From Ophiodon elongatus (taxonomy: Eukaryota; Chordata; Actinopteri; Perciformes; Hexagrammidae): a stretch of DNA of 64,000 nt. This document shows, one piece after another, positions 53,521-64,000 of the stretch. The stretch is from positions 724,501-788,500 of the forward strand of contig JACSYO010002174.1 in assembly GCA_016806645.1 (NCBI GenBank), written 5' to 3'. Made by a program: the position numbers and the translations under genes. How positions within the stretch are numbered: the first letter of the stretch is position 1; the number at the start of each line of letters is the position of its first letter. Under the pieces are notes generated by a model. It saw only the letters and a program-made list of their open reading frames with translations, ran no database searches and was not told the origin of the DNA.

Positions 53521-56500
53521 ATGGCAGACACAAGGACCGTCAACGTGGTGATTTTGGGACTTGGATTTCTGTTCATTTTCACCGCCTTCACCACCTGCGG
53601 GAACGTAGAAGTAAGTTCCACTTCTCTGCCGCGTTGTTCCTCAGCCCAGGGTTTGTTTGCTGTCGCCTCAGGAAGAAGAAGACGGCCAGCTGATAGGAAC
53701 CGGTTTAAAGTCTCATGACACAGATGAAACATCTCCATCGCGCTTTTATACACATCTGTAACTGTGACGCTCAATTAGAAATACTCCTCTTTGAGTGTCG
53801 AGGCCTATTTGTATTATGTATCCCGAATAATTAGTATCTGTGTGCAGATCACAATAAACCATAAAACTAATGCTTTTTTTTTTTTTTTTTTTTTTCCCTA
53901 CACGCATTTTGTTATTAAAACTTTGATTCTAAATAAATAAATAAATCCGACGGCGAGATGTCTAACGCGCAGGAGGAAACGGAGCCAAAGTCTGGCGCAC
54001 CTCGTGTTTCTAATTTTCTTCAATGGTCAGAGAATGTGTCAAACCGGATGAATGAATTAAGGACACATGACCCGTCTCGGGCCAGTCTGACCCCGCGCTC
54101 TCCTTCATTTCCAGCAAACTGTCGTGAAAAGCCTGCGGAACGATACCTTCAGCGGGAGTGGGTACCACAGGTAGGACACGCAGCTTCACACCCTCAACTC
54201 AGGATGGAGAAAATATATTCAGTCCTTTTGTCTTTTAAAACCTGTCTGTTGATCCCCCCCCCCACCCCCCCTCCCTCCACACACACACACACACACACAC
54301 CCCACACCCCCCATCACAGTCTTGGAATCATCTATGGGGTCTTTTCATTCGCCAATTTACTGGCACCGACAGTCGTTGCAGTAATTGGACCAAAGATGAC
54401 CATGTTTCTGAGTGGCCTACTCTACAGGTAAGCATCGCCATGGTAATCACATGCAGGAGGTTGACAGAGATGTTGCTCATTGCTGTTCCACGCGCTCTCT
54501 CTCTCTCTCTCTCTCTAGTGGCTACGTCGCTGTGTTCATCATCCCTTCGACGTGGTCCTTCTACTTGACCTCTGTCCTCATCGGCATCGCAGCAGCCAGT
54601 AAGTCCCTCTCACCACACGTGGAATTAGTCTTTTTGTGTTATGGTTTCAAACAGCAATGAAGCTACGATTGTAACTTTTTTGAAACGTTTGCATCATCAT
54701 GCAGATTATAGTTGAGTCTATAAAAATGCCAGAAAACAGGGGAAAATGTTCCTTATAATCCCCCGGAGCTGTAGGAGACATCTTCGAGTGTCTTCTTTTG
54801 TCTCCTAAAGCCGAAGACCAGCAGATGTGACAAAGAAAGGCATCGAATCCTCACGTTTGAGAAGTTGAAAGTGGCAAAGGATTTGGCATTGTTGCTTGAA
54901 GAACGACAGAAACAATTTGTCATTTATCAAATATTGGTTAATCAACTATTCATATAAGTTCTAGCCTACATACTGAATCACAGCCTGGTTATAAAAAAAA
55001 AAAGCACACATAAATACTTCAGCTTGGTTCCTGTTTTATTTAGCAGCATATTCAAGCTCCGTTTCTCTGTTGAAAATAGTGTTTAATCATGCATACAGGG
55101 ATTATCATGACTGGGACGTGTTGCTGCATATAAACAGGACATCCCAAATTAGACCTTAAATGGGTTAGGAGTTTATTTTGGCAAATAAATAGTGTGCAGC
55201 ACTTTGAGCTTTTGCATGCAGATGTTAATGAAAATGCTGAGAAAGCAGCTTTTTGTTAAGCATTTACTGGAAAAACTGCGGGAAAATGATTTGGGTCCGT
55301 TAATAATTCAGCCTCAAATCACTGCACTGTGATGGATTTTGATCACGTCCCCGGGCGCTACTGTGTGGTTAGATGCATTACTTACCAACACAGACAGATA
55401 ATATTTCACTTGGTGTGGGAAATGAACAGAGTGGTTAAATGTCTCCCTCCCTTCCCCACAGTGCTGTGGACAGCTCAAGGACACTTCCTGGTGGAAAACT
55501 CGGACGCTTCCACCATCAACAGGAACACAGGGATGTTCTGGGCTCTCCTGCAGTGCAGGTAAGCAGCTCCCGACACAGTTACACCGCAGTCTTTACCTTT
55601 TCAATATTCTAATTTTAAACATTTTAATACTTTATGCGATTCTCTGAAAATGGTCCAACTACGGCCTTGAGTCATTCGTTTTTTTTTTTCCTGAGAAACT
55701 GAACATCCTCCTGCTTATTTGCTTCTCAAAGCAACCCAAGGTCGCAAATAATGTAGCCTGCATTATATACTTTCCCCCCATTATTACATTCAGTGCATAA
55801 CACACAATTGATCACAATGTTTGTCATGTTTTTTTTCCCTCTTTTTGTTTGATGCAACTATTCCAGTTGATCAAAGACATAGCAGCCGGAATACTGTCAG
55901 GCATGTATTTTTAGCCTGACAGGATATTACCGTATGCTTTATTTCAGAATATATTTAACAAATCACGTTACAAATTGTCATATCTGTCAGCGGGTCATTA
56001 TTTCCCTCTGCACAATGTAAAAAACAGCCGAACCTCTTGAATCAGGGTCCTGCAGGTGAGCGTTTTGGCCTTTTCATCGCTCGTACTCGGCCCACTGCTC
56101 TTGCACGCTGGCTCGGACAACTCATTTGTGTTTGTTAAAATATGCAAATTGAATTAGTATAATAATTACATTGGCTGTCATCTGCTCCAAAGCTGACAAC
56201 AGAGCAACGCTAATCTGCCTCTGCAGTTGTGATCCCCGCCACAGTAAACTTACGAATCAGGTCTTCACAGCCGGCGGACACACACACACATACAACGTGC
56301 ACTTCCTGTTGCCTTTCATGAAGAAGCCCTGTTCTCGCTCGCTGAGGCATTCGGGACAGACTAATTGCTCATCTACATTTTTTAGTTTAGGTAATATGTA
56401 ATTAAAGACAGAAATAGATCACAGCATCTTATAGGACTGCCCTGTTCACCATGAAAGGCAGATACAGATCTTAAAAAGAGGGGAAAGAACCCTCCTCAAA

Positions 56501-59500
56501 GGCAGAAATGCAGATTCTTGTGTTTAGAAATGCAGCGCTTGAACCCCCCCAGAAAAAGTCCAGTCCTTCTTGTACTCCTTTTCCATCTTTCAAACATGAT
56601 TTCTCAGAAGACATTTTAAATAGCAGTGTATGGCCATTGCTTTTTTTTTTTTTATTGATAGACAACTCTTTTGTCGAATTACCCAAAGAGTTTAAAAATA
56701 GGTCTAATGATGGCATAGAACAATGTAAAATGTAAGCTTTTTTTTCTGTGTCTGTCAACTCACTTGGTTCACCTGCTTTACTTTTTTTTTTTACAGCATG
56801 TTATTTGGCAATCTTTACATTTATTTTGACTGGAACGGAAGGACAGAGATATCAGGTAGGGTGAAGCTCCAGTAAGCACCGCCGTAAATATAACCGCAAA
56901 ATCTTGCACGATGATGAAAGCAAAACACCAAGAGGATTAAATGACTGACTGGTTATTCTGAATATGCTCCGAGCTTAATGTTGTTAATATATCTCGTGTA
57001 TTTTAATTAAGCGGTTTATTTTAATCTTCCTCTCTCAGACGGCAGCAGGAAAAACATTTTCCTGTCCCTGCTGGTCGCCTCGGTCCTCGGCACGCTCAGC
57101 TTCCTCCTGTTGAGAACGAGCCATCACGAAGAGGAGCTGCTCTCTGAAGAGGAAGGGCAGTCGCTGCTCTCAGCTCGCGTGACGTAAACGAACATCCTCG
57201 AGATAATTACACCTTTGTCCCTGTTGTCAAAATCACTCGGAATACATAAAACACGCCTGAACCACTTTTGAAAAAGGACAAGGAGGGTACGAACCTCAAG
57301 TGATGAGTAAAAAGTATAATAGCAGCCTGTGTTCTGTGCAACACAAAGAAAAAGTTATTTTCATGCAGTTGACTATGTTAAACTATAACCGCGCCACTTA
57401 AAAATATAGATTTTTTTTCAAATAACCCACCTTGAATTTTGCACGGTTTGTCAAGATGACTTACCAGTGCAGTTCTGAGGGACTTTTTTTTAGATCATTC
57501 TTGTCCTTCACAAAAAATAAAAATGACAGACCATTTTTCGGCTGATCATTGAAGTCTTGACACGGTCGAGCCTAATCACCACACTTCACGCAAGTAGGGT
57601 GCAATCAGGCAGATCTGTGGCAGCTGGGACGGAGACGCTCTCTTTGAGAGGGACGGCGGTTAGAACCCCAGACCCTCCAGACGCGGTACATCAACTTGTA
57701 CGGCTCGACTCTGAAGGAAGTCCAACTCAAAACATGATGAGTAGAAAAATGATGAGACTGAAATTGTTAGATCGTACAGACGTCTTGTCGGTGTTCTCGT
57801 TGTGGAGCAAATGTGTCCGTCTGTGGCAGCGGTTTGTGTTCAGAACCCGTTTGGGTATCTCTTAGATGCAGATATGTGATCCTGCTTATTGGCTGAGTTT
57901 GAGTGATTGACAGCTTAACAAGGAATCCCTCAGGGAGCCCTCGCACTCTCTGCAGTGGCTTGAGATTTTCAGGAATCAAGTGTCCTGAATTTTTTTTAAT
58001 CACGTTACCCGTTTGTCCCTTTGAATGAAGTTATGTCGTAGTTTGTGTGTTGCAGTGAAACTTGTATTTATTAATTTCAGCTTTGTCAAAGTTAAAACTG
58101 CTTTATCTTCTCTTGTTTAGGTATAAGAACAGAGCTCACACTGCCGTGCAGGACGCCAAGTCAGAATTCAGTAAGTTTGTATTATTTACAAATACATAGG
58201 TAAAGATGGATAATCAATGAACTATACGTCATAACAATATAACTATACTCATTCTAAACCGGTTCATAGTATGCATCGTGTTGAGAAAGGGACACGTTGA
58301 CGTAAAGTCCAACCAGACAGTACGCAGACGAAACCCGATCCATTTGTGCTGTAGACGCACGCTATTCTCCCATGATGCAACACACAAAGATCATCGAGGA
58401 GCTGAAAGGAGACAGCTGACGTCTGTAGGATTCATCGTTGGGGCCTGAAGGCCTCTGAGCAGGGAACACTTCAACCTGCAGGTGTCACTAGACCAAAAGT
58501 CTGTTTAGAAAATATAGAGGAGGTCCTGTACGCTCACGCTATATACGCCGTTTACTTCTTTACCTAAATTTGTATCATCTGAGATTTTTCACAAAGTATT
58601 CCAGAAAAGAGCACCAGAGACCTGTTTCTTTATTTTTCCTTTTTCGCTCTCCGTTATTTGACGTACTGCCGGTCACCTCCAGTGCTCCGCACCTCGCTGC
58701 TCTCAGTCTGAAACCAGCAGGCAGTCGCAGGCAGTTTGGTTTGTCTTCTAGTGGAAATGTCTTTCATGTGGATAAAAATCACCCGGCATTACCAGAGAGC
58801 ACCGAGAAACGGCCTCTTTCAGATTAGATCTGTTTTATGCTGCGCTTGCACCCGCCTTCAGTGCAGCCTGCAGTTGTTTGGAGGATCAGATAGCTCTTTG
58901 TCTCGCGTGTATCTTGTCTGCATGTAGACTTGTGCACACCTGCCTCAAAGGTATCAGGTTCATCAAAGATGCACAGTGATTCATGTCAAGAGAGGGCACC
59001 CAGGCATATATAAACAGACCTCGCGGGAGTTCTTCTTTTGAAATCTGTATTTCCCTAACCTCCCGGTTAAAGTTTCTCCCCAGGGGGTTTTTTCCACCTG
59101 CATTTAAATGTGTTTTTTTTGACTTAATGAAACAGAATATATTCACATCTTTTATCTGCATTAAATTGTCAGAGGGTAATGGGGCCTCAACGTCTGCATT
59201 TTTATCTGAGCTCGATCCACTTGTGATCATTAGCAAATATGTTTATTAGCAATTAAAAACAGAGTATTGTGTGTCCTTGTGTTCAGGAACGATCCTGCAG
59301 CTTCTGAAGACCAAAACTATCCTGCTCCTGAGTCCCTGCATGGCATACAGCGGTAAGTCGCATGGGGAATGCGTTAAGGTAATACGCATGGAGGCCGCAG
59401 CATGACCCCTCTCGTTCCGCAGGCCTGGAGCTGTCTTTCTACAGCGGAGTGTACGGGACGTGTATCGGAGCCACCACACAGTTCGGAGATTCGGCGAAAG

Positions 59501-60919
59501 GCCTGATCGGGATCTCTGGGATTGTGGTAGGCATGGGAGAAATTGTGGGTAAGTTACCGTTACTCTCCCGGAGCTCGTTTGGGTGATTGAAAGTCACCGG
59601 CGGTCTCTGCATCCATAAATACGTTCTCTCCTCCGTCAGGCGGAGGCTTGTTCGGGTTGTTGTGCAAGAACAATCGCTTCAGACGGACCTCCGTGGTGTT
59701 TCTGGGAATGGTCGTCCATTTCGTTGCCGTCTATTTGATCTTCCTCAACATCCCAGATGATGCCCCCGTCGTCTTTAACACCACCACCCAAAGTACACCG
59801 TTTCTAGCTCCGAGGTGGGTGATTAAGCATAAAGAAGAGTGAACACGGGGAAGGCCGGCTCCAAACCGGCTTTGTTTTTAATAAGAGCTATATTTTCTCT
59901 TTCAGCGTGTCCATCGCCCTGCTGTGCAGCTTCCTGCTCGGGCTCGGGGACAGTTGCTTCAACACACAACTCTACAGCATATTAGGCTGCGTTTATGCTG
60001 AACACAGCACGCCCGCTTTTGCCATCTTCAAATTCATCCAGGTAATCCCGAGTTGACAATTCTGCGGCGTTGTTAGCAGAGCTGTGCAAAGCCGGGTTCA
60101 AATGTTGTCTTGTCAAGTATGAAATAAATTCACCTGAAGCCCCATAAAAAGGAAAAGAACGAGACCCTCACACGTCTCTTGATCCCCCCCCGTTACCTTC
60201 GCTGCAAAGATTGGCCTGTAACAAGAAATAAACCCCGGACATTGTGGCGTTTTATATTCAACTGAAATTAAATTGCATTTTTTTTTTGGGGGTCTTTTTA
60301 CAGCATGCACAGATGCTCTGTAAATCACTGGTCCTGTTTTCTTCCAATACCAAAAGAGAGAAACTCTATTTTATATTTGTTGGTTTTCACGATGGCGCTT
60401 CTTAGTTTTGCAATAATTTGACAGACTACCGGTCTCCGGAGATCTCATTTGGATACAGCCAATACGTTTCTCCTGTTAATGAGAAAAACAACAACAATTA
60501 ACAACAATTAACCGATTGACCTCATTTCTGACTGCAAAAAGGACTAAATTGGGATTTCAGTTGCACATGAACATAACAGTAATTTAGATTTCTTTTTATA
60601 AAAATAATGGGCTCTAAACAGAGGATGCCATTTGCTGATTGGTCTTTTCCTCTCAATGAATTGCAAAAAAGAAGAACAAGGGGGAGAAGAAAGTTCACTT
60701 CCTCTCCAGCACCCATGGGTGACGTGTGCTGGACTTTAACGTGTGCGGCCTGCTCTCCTCTGTCAGTCTGTGTTTGCAGCGGTGGCGTTCCTCTACAGCG
60801 GCTACCTGCTGCTGAAGTGGCAGCTCCTCGCGATGGTCGTCCTGGGCTTCGCCGGGACGCTCAGCTTCTTCACCGTGGAGCGGATGCAGAGCTTCTCCGG
60901 AGATTCGCAGGAATATTAG
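53521..60919 (+). CDS. mfsd11: UNC93-like MFS transporter, MFSD11 family, complete
   Basis: Polytopic membrane protein of the UNC93-like branch of the major facilitator superfamily; substrate unknown. Exons: 53521-53610, 54115-54170, 54320-54427, 54519-54598, 55462-55558, 56797-56855, 57039-57183, 58121-58170, 59287-59352, 59423-59548, 59640-59814, 59906-60041, 60767-60919. They total 1341 nt, 446 aa (human MFSD11 449). Family landmarks in order: ILGLGFLFIFTAFTTCGNVE, SLGIIYGVFSFANLLAPTVV, MLWTAQG, GMFWALLQ, FGNLYIYFDWNG, SGLELSFYSGVYGTCIGAT, GLFGLLCKNNRF, LCSFLLGLGDSCFNTQLYSI and AFAIFKFIQSV. About twelve hydrophobic segments are expected, with a loop rich in Glu, Ser and His (EEELLSEEEGQSLL) between the halves. 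It is clearly diverged from human MFSD11 and may be a second fish copy, so the symbol is provisional. Confidence 0.9.
54254..54303. repeat. C-rich tract and (CA)n at an acceptor
   Basis: C runs and about ten CA units lie just upstream of the acceptor of mfsd11-like exon 3 (54319). Confidence 0.85.
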
Positions 60920-61547
60920 AACCAGGACATTTCCCTTATCGGCGTCGATTGTTTTTTTGTTTTTTTTTGTGGGAGGAGCTTTGTACTAACACGTCGTGGG
61001 TCGTCTACATTTGGATAAAACGTTTGAGTTGCTGCAACAGTTGAAACGTTTGCAGTTGCCCTCAGCGTCACATGGTTCAGCTTAGATTGCACCTTGCACC
61101 GTCTGTACCAATAACCCGCCACTACACAGTATCATCATTAATCATTAATCTTTATGTCTTACTGTAGGATTTAAAAATAACCTTTTGCCTTATCTCGTAC
61201 TTATTTGCATTGCATCCAGCTCAGGTTTGTTATTAAAAGGCATTGTTATATGAAAATATTTTATGTGTCTAAAAAATGATATTTTTTAATGCTGTTCATA
61301 GTTTGCCAGAATGATTGACAGTTTGATGAAAATAGATGAGAAAATAATGCAATATTGTTGATGTCATGTTTCAGAGAAATATTAAGTAATTAATGCCTGA
61401 CAATCATTGTTCTTAACCTTGTGTGTGTGTGTAAATTTTGCATTTTGTCAATGTTTTCCTCCCAGTTTTGTGAATCTTTGAATGGTCTTATTCTTTTCCA
61501 GTGATTTATTCGAACATGCTGATTTACTGTGTTATGTAGCATTTTGT

Positions 61548-61553
61548 AATAAA
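61548..61553 (+). terminator. mfsd11: Poly(A) signal of the mfsd11-like gene
   Basis: AATAAA about 630 bases after the stop. Further matches at about 61606 and 61637 could serve as alternates. Confidence 0.45.
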
Positions 61554-61649
61554 CAGTAAAGATGGTGTAGATGCAAAACACAGTCGAGGCCTCTGGAAAC
61601 CACTGAAATAAAAGATTCGGTTTATAAATAAATATGAATAAAGAGGGAT

Positions 61650-63447
61650 ATTACTGAGGTCACGCTTATTAAGTTGCCTTTGACCTGTAAATCGGACAAA
61701 TTGAGGGCCCACGCTTGAATTTTATGCTTCCTGACTGAGCCGAGTCGGAGAACAGATTAAATGTTCCCCTCAGAAGGGAAACACCAGCCTGTGTTTCAGA
61801 GCTGGATTGTTGTTGTTTTTTTTACTCACCATAACGTAGCCAATGTACGTCCAGTTTATTGTAACACAAAACAAGATAAATCTACTGGCTTTAATCCTGA
61901 TTTGCCAGATTTATTTGAAAATCCACGAGGCCATTAATCAAAAGAGGAGCAGGAGAGCGTCGGGCTGTAAGAGAAAGGGTTATAGGCCCGGAGGTCCCAC
62001 ATTACTTTACTGGTAATTGAGTATTGATTACATTATAATGAGAGTAAGCACTTTTGTGTGATCTTAAGTCAATTGTGCTGCCTACTTGACAACAACAAAG
62101 AGCTGATGGGCTAAGTGAAGTATACAGCGCTTACTCACAGAATTAAACTCCGGCCGGGTTCATGTTATTAGTTTAGATAACCTCGTAAGGAAAGTACCGA
62201 GGTTCGGATAAGTCTATTACCTGAACACTGGGTAATGCATCAGCTGAACACAAGTAATACATCAAAACTTGACACTTTGTATTTGTAGCACTACCGTGGA
62301 AGATGTCAAGATAAGTACATTATTAGCTATGTATTATTAAAATGCAAATATGAGATCATATTGACAAACACTTTGGCGATTTAAGCCCATTTGATGTAAA
62401 TTTGCAGCAAATTCACGTTTTGTTTTTCTTTCTCACTCATTTTTCTAAATGAGAGAAAATTTATTATAATTAATTTCAGTTTCTTGAGCTATTGTGTTGA
62501 CAAAAAAAAAAAAAACCAATCCTACACAACTCGTCGCCATCTCCTCAGTTTCATTCAGCTTTGATTTCCCAGCACACTACTTCAGTTGACTGTGGATTTG
62601 GCTTGAAAAGCAGATCAAATGTGTACATCAAAGCTGATCGCCTTAATTTTGTCATCCTTCATGGTTCTAATTAGAAGGTTTGATCGAAATGGACCTGCGG
62701 GGAACACGACCGGGGCTTGTTAGAAATCGGAAATGTGAAACGAAGTGCTGCTGTCTTTATAGTCGGGGGGTTGTGTTTCTGAAGCGCGACAAGAGTTGTA
62801 CTGTCAGGGTACTTAACCAGAGAGACTTCTTTAATTTCAAAGTCTGTCTGTGCCCAGGGGATTAATTCATTTCATTTATTCACTTTTGTCTGGAACCTGC
62901 TTGATTGTCTCCGACTGTCAGTTTAACCAGAGCGCCGTGTTTACCACCACGTCTCCATACCTGTAGCTCACTGGCTCATTCAATTTGGAAGACTTGCCTC
63001 ATTTCCATGAATTATGGAAATCACACATCTGAGGATAGTTGTATGACGAAGGTTCACAGCACAATTAAATATACCAATTTGAAAAGAGAAACATATCCCA
63101 TCAAGTGAGATGACTAACAACTCTCGGTAATTATATGCAGGATGAGATGAGCACAAACAGTTTTAACTGCTCATTTGTTTTTTTTTTGTTCTCCCCGCTG
63201 TTAGCTTTCCACACAATGGATGTTGTTGCAATCATCATCAGCACAATTAAACTAATCACTCAGCAGTGAGTGTTCATTGCTCATGGATCAAAGGTTTGTG
63301 TGATCAGCGGTTGTCCTTAGATTTATGAGAATTAGCCGCGCATTAGTTAAAAACTCCAAATTGATTTCCCTCCACAGACGCAGAAAAACAAGCTCAACTC
63401 AAATTGTACAAAAATATATATTATTTTTTTTTATCATGGATCTGCAG
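61650..63447. other. Intergenic DNA between convergent genes
   Basis: AT-rich with A/T homopolymers. No exon, tRNA or clear element recognised. It separates the 3' ends of the mfsd11-like gene and kdm8. Confidence 0.5.
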
Positions 63448-64000
63448 TCATGACCACCAGAAGCTGACAGAGAAGCTGAGCTCTAAGGATCGGACATAAT
63501 GCCAGTGTTGGACGGGGATGAACAGCACGTCTCCGGGCTGCAACACGCATTCCAGATACGGAGCCCGGGCAAACTCCGGGAAACGCTCCGCGTCTGGATT
63601 CTCCACCTCCACCTACATGCAAGGAGTCAGGAATTGGAAATGCTGCATATATTTACAGGCTCAACATGCACCATCTCTGTGGACCGTCAACCCCACCTGA
63701 CTGGTATTGTGAAGGAGCTGTGATTGATGAGGGTACAGCTTGTCGGTGTCCTTTGGGGAATATAGGCGAATGTATTTGCTTCCCACCACCTGTTGTGTAA
63801 AAACGGGGAGGGAAATCCCACGTGGTAAACAAGCGGCGGCCCCCCGACAGATCTTTGACACTAACTGCATTCATAAAACAGCCTTGATATCGTCACCTGA
63901 GCCAGGAAGTTCTGCTGAGGGTCTTGGTGGAGAGGAGACACCGTACCTCTGGGCCCAAACCACGCGTTAACAGTGATGTCGTCTTCGTCTCCTTCTCCGA
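63448..64000 (-). CDS. kdm8: JmjC oxygenase KDM8/JMJD5, last three exons (partial)
   Basis: Fe(II)/2-oxoglutarate oxygenase of the JmjC family (arginyl hydroxylase or histone-related activity reported). Exons on the minus strand: 64000-63897 (cut by the window edge), 63789-63697 and 63612-63448 (stop). The first shows ITVNAWFGPRG and the iron ligands HQD in SPLHQDPQQNFLAQ. The second reads VVGSKYIRLYSPKDTDKLYP to LLHNTSQ. The last contains PGDVLFIPVQHWHYVR, whose WHY histidine is the third iron ligand (human H400), and ends SFSVSFWWS exactly as in the family. All visible junctions are GT-AG and in phase. The N-terminal part, including the first half of the JmjC domain, is outside the window. 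The gene is tail-to-tail with the transporter gene, 2.5 kb away. Confidence 0.95.

Overview
The window is vertebrate nuclear DNA, almost certainly from a ray-finned (probably percomorph) teleost. Support: intron-split genes with GT-AG junctions, dense CA/GT, GAA and AT microsatellites, CpG-rich promoters, relics of hAT, Tc1/mariner and LINE elements of the kind common in fish, and encoded proteins that read as orthologues of human genes. No species can be named from the sequence.

I rebuilt the genes by joining exons by hand at splice sites that keep frame. Left to right: about 1-17.7 kb is gene-poor, with a CpG-rich stretch at 0.4-1.3 kb, one perfect tRNA-Thr(CGU) gene at 11.9 kb and many simple repeats. 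A group X secreted phospholipase A2 gene (pla2g10, minus; signal-peptide exon not found) lies at 17.7-19.7 kb. A decayed hAT transposase (minus) lies at 20.6-22.2 kb. zc3h7a (plus; 22 coding exons, 990 aa) runs from a CpG-island promoter near 27 kb to 38.8 kb and is tail-to-tail with rmi2 (minus; 2 exons, 141 aa; 40.0-41.7 kb). A Tc1-like relic lies at 42.6 kb. ubfd1 (minus; 7 exons, 290 aa) spans 43.1-48.5 kb. A gene-poor 5 kb stretch follows, with a MITE-like element and a broken LINE reverse transcriptase. An mfsd11/unc93-like transporter gene (plus; 13 exons, 446 aa) spans 53.5-60.9 kb. The 3' half of the kdm8/jmjd5 JmjC domain (minus) runs off the right edge.

The genes are housekeeping or signalling genes of unrelated function, and there is no operon-like logic. 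Their human counterparts (PLA2G10, ZC3H7A, RMI2, UBFD1, KDM8) all lie on chromosome arm 16p, so the window is a conserved but rearranged 16p block; the MFSD11-like gene is the exception. I found no convincing new multi-gene system. The items most worth a second look are the possible second mfsd11 copy, two unassigned candidate exons (7.6 kb and 45.1 kb), a 113-nt pure-purine tract upstream of the transporter gene, several perfect hairpins, and the way the hAT transposase has decayed.
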